Part shown: in pieces, positions 1 through 6,012 of the stretch
Layout: every line of letters starts with the position of its first letter
Position numbering within the stretch: the stretch's first letter is position 1
Virus record (IMG/VR): IMGVR_UViG_3300021959_000231
Location: 1-30,932 of that record
DNA: 30,932 nt
Strand: one strand, 5' to 3'
Source of the DNA: a virus
The notes under the pieces: generated by a model
Told to the model about the DNA's origin: nothing
The model's database searches: none
What the model saw: the letters and a program-made list of their open reading frames with translations, nothing else
Made by a program: the position numbers and the translations under genes

Positions 1-21
1 CGAGTGGAGGCAAGGATACCG

Positions 22-282
22 ATGAGAGCATTTAGTACACTAGAACTTCTGGTTTGTATTGCAATCATTTCTCTTTTGATTTCAATGACCTTCTTCTTTC
101 GTTGGGATGATACCAAGAAGGAACTCGAAGATAACCGAGAAATTCAGAATGCAACCGCCGAGTTGTGGTTGCTTCGTATCGAAGATCCGAGTCAGCCCGT
201 TTACTGGGTCTGGGAAGACAACGACGGCGTGATGTGGATGCTCTCTCGCAAGGACAACAAGGTAAGGAAGGTTGGACCATGA
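22..282 (+). CDS. Small prepilin-like membrane protein
   Basis: This is an 86-residue protein if it starts at the ATG at 22, which has AAGG (12-15) six bases upstream. A GTG at 4 would add six residues. Right after the start comes MRA followed by FSTLELLVCIAIISLLIS. That is the arrangement of a type IV prepilin: a very short basic leader ending in a small residue, then Phe at +1, Glu at +5 and an unbroken hydrophobic helix. The rest (about residues 27-86) is charged and Trp-rich (VYWVWEDNDGVMWML). In bacteria such a signal is cut and N-methylated by prepilin peptidase, and the protein is held in the inner membrane or added to a pilus. Whether this phage protein is processed is inference. It could simply be a signal-anchored membrane protein. 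Its stop overlaps the next start (ATGA), so the two are probably translationally coupled. Confidence 0.65.
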   Translation: MRAFSTLELLVCIAIISLLISMTFFFRWDDTKKELEDNREIQNATAELWLLRIEDPSQPVYWVWEDNDGVMWMLSRKDNKVRKVGP

Positions 283-500
283 AAGGCGAAGTTCATGATT
301 TTGCTGGACCATACCAGATTCATACTCACCCCGATCGTGATATTGTTTTCGTTAAGAATGATGGTATGAGTGGTCTTGGTGGTGCGTATGATTACGACAG
401 TCCTCGACTCCTTGAGATTGTTCAGGGTAAGATTGCCGAACATGAAACGGCACTGATGAAGTGGAACCTTCTTTTAGATAGGATCAATGACAATGTTTGA
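279..500 (+). CDS. Hypothetical protein, 73 aa
   Basis: I do not recognise this protein. It begins MKGEVHDFAGPYQIH and ends LLLDRINDNV. The start at 279 is chosen because the ATG overlaps the stop of the upstream gene as ATGA (279-282) and GGTAAGGAAGG (261-271) lies just upstream. A longer open frame reaching back to 165 would lie wholly inside the prepilin-like gene and gives unlikely Arg-rich sequence. The N-terminal half looks like short beta strands with a His/Asp-rich segment (YQIHTHPDRDIVFV). The C-terminal half looks helical (PRLLEIVQGKIAEHETALMK). It has no membrane segment. Its 3' end overlaps the next gene by 14 bases, so the three first genes form one compact unit. Confidence 0.7.
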   Translation: MKGEVHDFAGPYQIHTHPDRDIVFVKNDGMSGLGGAYDYDSPRLLEIVQGKIAEHETALMKWNLLLDRINDNV

Positions 501-747
501 ACAACAGTACGCAATGACTATGCTTTTGATTATGACCGTGACCAATGTCTTTCTTGGTATTGTAATGGTCGCTGGATTTGTCCCGATTGAATACGGAATG
601 TCGCTTGCTTTCTTCGCAATGTGTGGTATGATCTGGAAGTGCAAGGTGGATCTCATGGGCAATGTTCGCCTCTGGGAGAACCCGAAGCAGTATCGAGAAC
701 GTATGGATACTCGAATTCTCCGTGGAAGATTTGAAGAAGAGAAGTGA
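487..747 (+). CDS. Small two-helix membrane protein
   Basis: This 86-residue protein has two hydrophobic segments, about residues 11-31 (TMLLIMTVTNVFLGIVMVAG) and 37-50 (GMSLAFFAMCGMIW). A basic and acidic tail of about 35 residues follows, ending in RGRFEEEK. The layout suggests a hairpin in the inner membrane with a cytoplasmic tail. Two in-frame ATGs (487 and 493) are possible starts and no strong ribosome site separates them. It overlaps the upstream gene by 14 bases. The function is unknown. Small membrane proteins next to early phage genes can act in lysis control or superinfection exclusion, but nothing here shows that. Confidence 0.65.
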   Translation: MTMFEQQYAMTMLLIMTVTNVFLGIVMVAGFVPIEYGMSLAFFAMCGMIWKCKVDLMGNVRLWENPKQYRERMDTRILRGRFEEEK

Positions 748-753
748 TATATA

Positions 754-780
754 TGGTGTCCCCTTACAATAGAGACACCA
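754..780 (+). other. Inverted repeat / RNA hairpin
   Basis: TGGTGTC (754-760) and GACACCA (774-780) are perfect complements around a 13-base loop, directly after the stop of the two-helix protein and ending four bases before the ATG at 784. No U-run follows, so it is not a standard intrinsic terminator. It could protect mRNA ends or be part of a small structured RNA together with the GC hairpin at 887-904. Confidence 0.5.
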
Positions 781-783
781 CAC

Positions 784-912
784 ATGTTAAAACGACTCCT
801 GCTTTCTCGCCGTCGTAGGTTATATCTGAAGCGGTTTCGCCGCAACCCAAACTACTTCACTAATTTATCTGGAAGGTATCAGGACTGGGGCCGACCACGG
901 CCCCTACCCTAA
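784..912 (+). CDS. Possible tiny Arg-rich ORF (42 aa)
   Basis: The frame ATG 784 to TAA 912 encodes 42 residues: MLKRLLLSRRRRLYLKRFRR at the N-terminus, then NPNYFTNLSGRYQDWGRPRPLP. It is extremely basic at the start and could be an RNA- or DNA-binding peptide. Against it: there is no Shine-Dalgarno sequence before 784, a hairpin (754-780) sits immediately upstream, and its 3' end is occupied by a strong GC hairpin (887-904). The stretch may be a non-coding structured RNA instead. Confidence 0.35.
   Translation: MLKRLLLSRRRRLYLKRFRRNPNYFTNLSGRYQDWGRPRPLP
887..904 (+). other. Strong GC hairpin with ACCA loop
   Basis: GGGGCCG (887-893) pairs perfectly with CGGCCCC (898-904) around the tetraloop ACCA. 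It ends 16 bases before the DksA-like gene. No T-run follows, so simple termination is unlikely. Attenuation, mRNA stabilisation or a structural role in a small RNA are possible. It overlaps the last codons of the doubtful ORF at 784-912. Confidence 0.5.
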
Positions 913-920
913 CGAATAAT

Positions 921-1130
921 ATGAACTGTCTTGATTGTAACAATGAAATTTCTCCCGCTCGGCTCGAAGCACTGCCCGACACAGAATATTGTGTCGATTG
1001 TGCTGATAAAAATTCTACCCCCACGATCGCCCGCGTGATCTACAGTCACAAGTGCGACAGTGAACTCTTTATCGCAAAGGGTAAGGAGAATGTTCGTCGT
1101 CTGGATCGTGAGTGGGCGCGGGCACGGTAA
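921..1130 (+). CDS. Miniature DksA/TraR-type zinc-finger protein
   Basis: This 69-residue protein contains the four-Cys zinc finger of the DksA/TraR family: C3-x2-C6, then 17 residues, then C24-x2-C27, with the family's conserved spacer ISPARLEALPDTEYC. Family members bind in the secondary channel of RNA polymerase and change promoter selection. Plasmid TraR and phage homologues are short versions that work without ppGpp. This one lacks room for the N-terminal coiled coil with its acidic tip, since the finger begins at residue 3. It is therefore either a polymerase-binding remnant or a finger reused for another partner. The C-terminal half (about 28-69) is charged and probably helical. No clear ribosome site precedes the ATG. 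It lies between the hairpin region and the SET gene, in an accessory cluster that fits host takeover. Confidence 0.8.
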   Translation: MNCLDCNNEISPARLEALPDTEYCVDCADKNSTPTIARVIYSHKCDSELFIAKGKENVRRLDREWARAR

Positions 1131-1154
1131 TATATACTTTAAAGGATATTCATC

Positions 1155-1724
1155 ATGAAAGAAGAACTAAAGATTGCAACAAAAGTTTCTGTGCGTCCCT
1201 CTGAACTCCATCGATATGGTTTGTTTGCTACAGACAATATCGAAAAGGGAGAGGTGATCGAGGAGACGATGTTCATCCGAACAACCCAACGTGCTAAGGA
1301 TGAAAACAGAGATCCTGCGTTGTATCATTACTCTTACGGTATCAATTGCAGTTGTGATAAGTGTAAGAAAGAGGGAATCAACTTTGCGATTCCATTCGGT
1401 TATTGTCAATACACCAACCACTCCGTAGAACCAAACGCTGGTCTAGTCCATGATTATCAGGAAGGACTAACCTCCCTCGTTTCACTTCGTCCTATTGAAA
1501 AGGACGAGGAAATTCTTATGAACTATGGTGCTGGTTTCCAAGAGTGGCTAGACAAGATGCACGAAATCCAAAGCCAGATGAAACTAGAAAACTCGCAGCA
1601 GACTGAAAAGTTTGAAGAGGGACCAATCAAATTCCGTGCTAGGGAAATCCCAACACAAGAACCCACGCCGCGTGGTATCAAGGAAATGGTTGATCAGGCG
1701 AATGAACTAAACGACGAAGAGTGA
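1155..1724 (+). CDS. SET-domain protein (putative protein lysine methyltransferase)
   Basis: This 189-residue protein carries the two diagnostic parts of a SET domain. The N-terminal signature is at about residues 16-36 (SELHRYGLFATDNIEKGEVI). The C-terminal signature is YTNHSVEPNAGL at about 86-97 (the NHSxxPN motif) plus EEILMNYG at about 118-125. In known enzymes these residues bind S-adenosylmethionine and form the knot that holds the target lysine. A Cys cluster (CSCDKC, about 65-70) sits in the middle insertion and could bind a metal. Residues beyond 130 are charged and look like a flexible tail. The start at 1155 has AAAGGA (1141-1146) eight bases upstream. The stop abuts the stop of the minus-strand gene with no gap. 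A phage SET protein would most likely modify host or phage proteins; the target is unknown. Confidence 0.85.
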   Translation: MKEELKIATKVSVRPSELHRYGLFATDNIEKGEVIEETMFIRTTQRAKDENRDPALYHYSYGINCSCDKCKKEGINFAIPFGYCQYTNHSVEPNAGLVHDYQEGLTSLVSLRPIEKDEEILMNYGAGFQEWLDKMHEIQSQMKLENSQQTEKFEEGPIKFRAREIPTQEPTPRGIKEMVDQANELNDEE

Positions 1725-3203
1725 TTAGGCGGGTATAATTGGAGTGTCATCAGTCTCGGTGTCGCTGTCGGTTCTTGGTTTCTTTCCGAGAACGTCACAA
1801 GGTTGAGGAACGCCTTTACAGATGTAGAAAGCATTTCCACAGTCGGCGCAAACCCCTGTAACCTTTTTACATATTCCTGCTTGAACATTACAGTCCATGT
1901 AATCAGGAACCTGTCCATCTGTCCAGAAGTAGTTTGCTCCTCCTGTTGGATCTGGGAGTCCACGATAGTTAGAGTGACCAATCTGTCTACAGATCAAGTC
2001 TGCTTTTCGTTCGCATTCTCTTGATAGTGGATTTGTTGTGTTTCCACAGAAACATGAATTGAATTTTGCATTTCCCCATCCACCTTCAAATCTACCACGC
2101 ATTCTTGCTTGGTCGCAATAACTGTCTTCTTCTCTTCCGTTATATGCTGGGACTGCACCGCCTGGAACTCTATCTCTTCTTCGATTCCATATAGCCCATG
2201 CAGTGCATTTTTGGCATTGATCGTTATTGCACTCACCCTCTGCATAGACAAGACACTTACAACAATTCATGTCTCTATCTAACCACTTTCTGAATTCAGC
2301 ACCGCCTTGCGGCGTTGGCATAGGTCCGTAGATGGGCGGCTCGCAGTCTGTTCCTCCAGATGTTGTATAAACAACAGCAGCGGCTGGCTGTCTTTCTATG
2401 GGATTGTCTTGTGTATCTTCTGACTTGTAAATAGATACAATAATTTGCGTGTCGGTTAGATCTTCTTTTACAACTTCCTCATCGACCTCAAGTATCTCAA
2501 ATCCGTTTTCGTTGTACATGTTGACAACGGTAAATTTCTTGTTGTTATTCTTTGTTTTTTTGAATTCTAAAACACTACCACGCCTAATTCCGAGGTGTTC
2601 TAGTGACTGAGAAGATAGAAGGTTTATGATTCTTTTAACTGGTGTGGAGGTTTCGTTCTTTTGAGTTTTGGTCCACTGTGGTAGATCGATAAAGTAATCA
2701 CCATTGAACTGAACGGCAGTTGTCGTGGTGATTGGTGTTTCTTTAATTGCAACTATGGTTTTACTTGTTACATCAACCTTAGATAGTGTATAGGTATCAG
2801 CAAAGTCAGTCTTTGGGATTCCTGTTACATCGTTAATGAAATTACATGTGGTTGTAACTGCACCAGCCAAGCCAAGTGTTGATCCACAACAAGTCGCTCC
2901 AGAACACCCAGTAACACCAGCGGCACATGTAGTGCCTTCTTGCAAACCACGAAAGAATCCATCGAAGATCGAAGCCTGCTCAGAACCTTTGATTGATGAA
3001 TAATCAAAGATTGCAGTTTGTCGATCCTCCTTTACAACGACATCAGGTCTAACAGAAAATCTAGTCTTCTTTTCGTTGAGAAGAAAGTCCGTATTGGATG
3101 TAGCAAAGTACAATCCATATAGGGTAGCAGTATTCTCACGAATCAAAGCAACTTCTTTATTTGAAGTTCTTGATTTTTGTTTCGATCTAGATCTTTTAAT
3201 CAT
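1725..3203 (-). CDS. Cys-rich protein of unknown function, probably virion-associated
   Basis: I do not recognise a family for this 492-residue protein. It starts with a very basic stretch (MIKRSRSKQKSRTSNK). A mixed beta-like region follows (about 17-280), containing an early Cys cluster near 93-120 (TTCAAGVTGCSGATCC). The C-terminal third (about 285-475) is rich in Cys, Trp, Gly and Arg, with pairs such as CCKC, CFC and CADC and a segment WAIWNRRRDRVPGGAVPAY. The last residues are acidic (DSDTETDDTPIIPA). Its ATG lies one base past the stop of the fibre-like gene, so the two are one transcription unit, with the ribosome site inside the upstream gene's end. The neighbour and the Cys-rich style shared with the adhesin at 26602 suggest a virion surface protein. 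This is inference. Confidence 0.6.
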   Translation of the reverse strand: MIKRSRSKQKSRTSNKEVALIRENTATLYGLYFATSNTDFLLNEKKTRFSVRPDVVVKEDRQTAIFDYSSIKGSEQASIFDGFFRGLQEGTTCAAGVTGCSGATCCGSTLGLAGAVTTTCNFINDVTGIPKTDFADTYTLSKVDVTSKTIVAIKETPITTTTAVQFNGDYFIDLPQWTKTQKNETSTPVKRIINLLSSQSLEHLGIRRGSVLEFKKTKNNNKKFTVVNMYNENGFEILEVDEEVVKEDLTDTQIIVSIYKSEDTQDNPIERQPAAAVVYTTSGGTDCEPPIYGPMPTPQGGAEFRKWLDRDMNCCKCLVYAEGECNNDQCQKCTAWAIWNRRRDRVPGGAVPAYNGREEDSYCDQARMRGRFEGGWGNAKFNSCFCGNTTNPLSRECERKADLICRQIGHSNYRGLPDPTGGANYFWTDGQVPDYMDCNVQAGICKKVTGVCADCGNAFYICKGVPQPCDVLGKKPRTDSDTETDDTPIIPA

Positions 3204-3204
3204 T

Positions 3205-4692
3205 TCACGATCCTATTGCATGAACTGTTGATGCTCTAGAAGTAGCCGTTCTTAGATAAATCTGAGACGAGTCTGATATACTGATGAAGATTTCTTCACC
3301 TGGCTCTAGTGGATATCCATTAGTTGACGAATTCTGTAGGCTCGTTGTTCCTACGAATACCTGTCCTACATTATTCTGTGATGCCTTGATTGTTACACCG
3401 TTTTGTAATGTTCTAGACTTAAGTGGTTTTCCATTACCAGTGACTGATATGGTTTCCACGAACATGGTTGAAGGTGGGACAACTTGGTTTACACTTGTCT
3501 TTACAAACTTCTCTGTTCCGACTGTGGTTACAGAATCTGCAACTGAACTTAGAGATGTGTTTGCGGTATCAACCTTTCCACTAACCGTAGTTACAGTGGA
3601 GTTTAGAGTGGCAATCTTACTATCCACGTTAGTCACTGACGTTGCGGTGTTTAGTGTGTTAGTTGCCACAGTTCCCACCACGGTAACTTCATCTGTGGAA
3701 GTTAGGTTGCGAATGTCAAGATCACTGGCAGAAACGATAACCGAATCTCCTGCCCCTTCTCCATTGACTTTCACTGGGACCATATTGACCTTACCTTCAA
3801 CTGCCATTGTGGTTCCTGATGTGTTAGACACACCGATGTTGCTTGCCACGTTGACTGAGAACGTAATTCCACTAGTGTTTGTGAAGTTCACATTCAGAGC
3901 GTCCCCAGAGACCCCTAGACGGGTTCCTGCTGCGTAGAGATCGACTGGGAGGGTCGTACCTCCAGATGAGTTGTAGACTGCTACAGAGTCCGTTCCTGCT
4001 GCGAGATCGCGGATGTCTAGATCTGTTGCGACGGCTGTTACCGTACCAGTAACACCCAAGTTCGATCCAATTGTGCCTACTACTGATACGGTATCACGGG
4101 AAGATTCAAGAGATCGAATATCAAACGATGATCCTGAGATTGGAACGGCAAGTCCACCCGACATACCCTGAACGGCAACATTATCTCTACCAGAATCTGT
4201 TCCAGTAAATCCTAGAGTTCCGCCTGCTAAACTACGAATATCGAGATCAGTTCCCTTAACGGTTACTGCATAACCACCAGAGATTCCCTGAATAGATCCA
4301 GTAATACCAACGGCAGAATAAACGGCTGGGTTTGCAGAAGAACCAATAGAACCAGTTCCACCTACGGTTCCAGTTACACCACCAGCAACGATTACCTTAA
4401 GGAATGATGCGGTGCTTCCGTAAATCTGTAAGGAGTTTCCAATGTCTAAAGTACCCTTGACTTTCAGTTCACCATTGTCTATAATAGATGCAGTTGATCC
4501 TCCTGAATAAGCGGAGAACAACTGAACAGGCATAGGATTGGTATTTGATACGCGAGTTGATGAGGTGTTGTCGCCAAAAACGGGTTTGATGATTTGAACG
4601 TGTGCGTCTGCGGTAGCACCAAATCCAAAGTCAGTAGCCATATTATATGTGGCTCCTGAAGGTCCGCTAGCGATGATGATATTATCGGGCAT
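3205..4692 (-). CDS. Repeat-containing fibre-like virion protein
   Basis: This 495-residue protein is dominated by Gly, Ser, Thr and Val in short beta-strand patterns (VTGTVGGTGSIGSS, TVSVVGTIGSNLGVTG), as in phage fibres and beta-helical adhesins. A seven-residue motif recurs four times: DLDIRSL (149-155), SFDIRSL (189-195), DLDIRDL (224-230) and DLDIRNL (324-330), each followed by a short variable-strand-variable unit. Residues about 343-395 are Thr/Ser/Val-rich with a heptad-like rhythm, possibly a trimeric coiled coil, and lead to a C-terminal beta domain. The start is supported by GGAG seven bases upstream on the minus strand. It heads a two-gene minus-strand unit, divergent from gp33. 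The exact virion position is unknown. Confidence 0.65.
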   Translation of the reverse strand: MPDNIIIASGPSGATYNMATDFGFGATADAHVQIIKPVFGDNTSSTRVSNTNPMPVQLFSAYSGGSTASIIDNGELKVKGTLDIGNSLQIYGSTASFLKVIVAGGVTGTVGGTGSIGSSANPAVYSAVGITGSIQGISGGYAVTVKGTDLDIRSLAGGTLGFTGTDSGRDNVAVQGMSGGLAVPISGSSFDIRSLESSRDTVSVVGTIGSNLGVTGTVTAVATDLDIRDLAAGTDSVAVYNSSGGTTLPVDLYAAGTRLGVSGDALNVNFTNTSGITFSVNVASNIGVSNTSGTTMAVEGKVNMVPVKVNGEGAGDSVIVSASDLDIRNLTSTDEVTVVGTVATNTLNTATSVTNVDSKIATLNSTVTTVSGKVDTANTSLSSVADSVTTVGTEKFVKTSVNQVVPPSTMFVETISVTGNGKPLKSRTLQNGVTIKASQNNVGQVFVGTTSLQNSSTNGYPLEPGEEIFISISDSSQIYLRTATSRASTVHAIGS

Positions 4693-4704
4693 GATCTACT
4701 CCGT

Positions 4705-4733
4705 TTGATATTCTGATCTTTAATATATATAAT
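4705..4733 (+). promoter_or_regulatory. Sigma-70-type promoter for gp33-gp32
   Basis: TTGATA (4705-4710) and TATAAT (4728-4733) are separated by 17 bases: a five-of-six -35 box, a perfect -10 box and ideal spacing. Transcription would begin near 4740, about 20 bases before the gp33 ATG. The AT-rich core (ATATATATAAT) may also serve the divergent minus-strand gene that starts at 4692. Confidence 0.8.
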
Positions 4734-4760
4734 AGTAACCAACACCCAAAAGGATTCGTA

Positions 4761-4979
4761 ATGATTGAAGATATAAACTTCCCACATGAGATTGAAACTT
4801 ATGTGAAGGAAAATGGTGGAACCTACGTTGAGGCTGTGTTGAGTATTTGCGAACAATACGATATTGATCCCGTTTTCGTTGCGAAGACTCTCACAAAGCC
4901 TATCATTGAGAAGTTAGAAATTGAAGGTAGAGATCTCAATATCCTACCTCAACTAACCTCAGCAAAACTCCCAATTTAG
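4761..4979 (+). CDS. gp33: Late-transcription coactivator gp33
   Basis: This 72-residue protein has the core seen in T4-like gp33: IETYVKENGGTYVEAVLSIC, then a helix-turn segment, then KPIIEKLEIEGRDLNILP (about 46-63). In T4, gp33 links the sliding clamp to host RNA polymerase at the flap and, with gp55, drives late promoters while blocking ordinary activation. T4 gp33 is longer (112 residues); environmental relatives keep mainly this core. The position supports the call, since gene 33 lies just before gene 32 in T4 (with gene 59 between, absent here). A good ribosome site (AAGGA, 4750-4754) and a consensus promoter precede it. Confidence 0.85.
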   Translation: MIEDINFPHEIETYVKENGGTYVEAVLSICEQYDIDPVFVAKTLTKPIIEKLEIEGRDLNILPQLTSAKLPI

Positions 4980-5007
4980 TTGACAAATGACTTTTGGGTG
5001 GTATAAT
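4980..5007 (+). promoter_or_regulatory. Consensus sigma-70 promoter for gp32
   Basis: TTGACA (4980-4985), 16 bases, TATAAT (5002-5007): both hexamers are perfect. The -35 box starts one base past the gp33 stop codon. Transcription would start near 5014 and give a leader of about 68 bases carrying two hairpins. This gives gp32 its own strong promoter in addition to read-through from gp33. Confidence 0.85.
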
Positions 5008-5022
5008 AAATCTAACATTCGT

Positions 5023-5066
5023 GCAAGGTAGTTCCTTGCGTAACTCAGGCTAGGGTAGATCCCTAG
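5023..5066 (+). promoter_or_regulatory. Paired hairpins in gp32 mRNA leader
   Basis: There are two perfect six-base-pair hairpins with five-base loops: GCAAGG-TAGTT-CCTTGC (5023-5039) and CTAGGG-TAGAT-CCCTAG (5050-5066). The loops share TAG-N-T. They sit between the predicted transcription start and the ribosome site (AGGA, 5071-5074). T4 gp32 represses its own translation by binding a structured leader and then coating the start region. This pair may be the corresponding operator; that role is inference. Confidence 0.6.
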
Positions 5067-5081
5067 AGAAAGGAAAAGCAT

Positions 5082-5960
5082 ATGGGCTTTTCAGACATGA
5101 AGAAGAGAAGCGGAGACGTATCTGCTCTCTCAGACAAGATGGAAAAGATGAACGACAAGAAGTCTTACAAGGATGACCGCTACTGGCGTCCCGAACTAGA
5201 CAAGTCGAGTAATGGTTATGCCGTTATTCGATTCCTCCCCGCTCCTGGCGATGAGGAACTCCCGTTCGCTCGTCTTTACACTCACGGATTTCAGGGTAAG
5301 GGTGGCTGGTTCATTGAGAACTGTCCTACCACTATCGGTGGCAAGTGTCCACTCTGTGAGGTAAACAACGATCTTTGGAACAGCGGACTCGAATCTGATA
5401 AGGATATTGCTCGACAGCGTAAGCGTCGTCTCTCCTACATCAGTAACATTCTCGTGGTGAGCGATCCCAGCAACCCACAGAATGAGGGTAAGGTCTTCCT
5501 CTACAAGTATGGTAAGAAGATCTTTGACAAGATTCAGGAATCTATGAAGCCTGAATTTGCAGACGAAACTCCAGTCGATCCCTTTGACTTCTGGAAGGGT
5601 GCCAACTTCAAACTCAAGGTTCGTAAGGTTGCTGGTTACATCAACTACGATAAGAGTGAGTTCGAGGCACAGTCTGCACTGTTTGATGGTGATGATTCTC
5701 GTCTTGAGGATCTCTGGAAGTCTGAACACTCTCTCGCAGAGATCATCGCTCCCAGTGAGTTCAAGTCGTATGAGGATCTCAAGGCGCGTCTCAATGACGT
5801 TCTTGGCAACGATGTTCGTTCCACTCGGGATGATGCTGTTACTGAGACCGCAGAGACTAGTGAGCCTGAAGTCACTACTGCTCCCGCAGCCGCTCCCACT
5901 GCTGAGACTGAAGAGGACGCCTTGTCCTTCTTCAACAAACTCGCAGCAGATGACGAGTGA
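5082..5960 (+). CDS. gp32: Single-stranded DNA-binding protein gp32
   Basis: This 292-residue protein (T4: 301) coats single-stranded DNA during replication, recombination and repair. The N-terminal basic LAST-like region (MKKRSGDVSAL, about 6-16) mediates cooperativity. The OB-fold core begins around YWRPELDKSSNGYAVIRFLP. The zinc ligands of T4 gp32 (His plus three Cys) are matched by H68, C81, C89 and C92 in the segment ending GGKCPLCE. The C-terminus is a flexible Ala/Thr/Glu linker and an acidic tail (EEDALSFFNKLAADDE), which in T4 recruits other replication proteins. It has its own consensus promoter, two leader hairpins, a ribosome site seven bases before the ATG and a strong terminator 21 bases after the stop. 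Confidence 0.97.
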   Translation: MGFSDMKKRSGDVSALSDKMEKMNDKKSYKDDRYWRPELDKSSNGYAVIRFLPAPGDEELPFARLYTHGFQGKGGWFIENCPTTIGGKCPLCEVNNDLWNSGLESDKDIARQRKRRLSYISNILVVSDPSNPQNEGKVFLYKYGKKIFDKIQESMKPEFADETPVDPFDFWKGANFKLKVRKVAGYINYDKSEFEAQSALFDGDDSRLEDLWKSEHSLAEIIAPSEFKSYEDLKARLNDVLGNDVRSTRDDAVTETAETSEPEVTTAPAAAPTAETEEDALSFFNKLAADDE

Positions 5961-5981
5961 AAAACAGGAGAGGGATGATCA

Positions 5982-6010
5982 GGGGAGTGGCTTCGGTCAC
6001 TCCCCTTTTC
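5982..6010 (+). terminator. Intrinsic terminator after gp32
   Basis: GGGGAGTG (5982-5989) pairs with CACTCCCC (5998-6005). The inner G-C and G-U pairs close a TTCG tetraloop, giving ten pairs, followed by TTTTC. It ends three bases before the convergent minus-strand gene and has no T-run on the minus strand, so it should work for the plus strand only. Confidence 0.9.
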
Positions 6011-6012
6011 TA

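Noticed and set aside
165-278. Upstream extension of the 73-residue protein
   Set aside because: The added residues are Arg/Ser-rich, lie inside the prepilin-like gene and bypass a well-placed ATGA-coupled start at 279.
887-912. GC hairpin as an intrinsic terminator
   Set aside because: No T-run follows the stem; the next bases are TACCCTAACG.
3284-3937. Plus-strand open frame (217 codons) opposite the fibre-like gene
   Set aside because: It arises from the Val/Thr/Ser-biased repeats of the minus-strand gene. It lies wholly inside it and shows no independent features.
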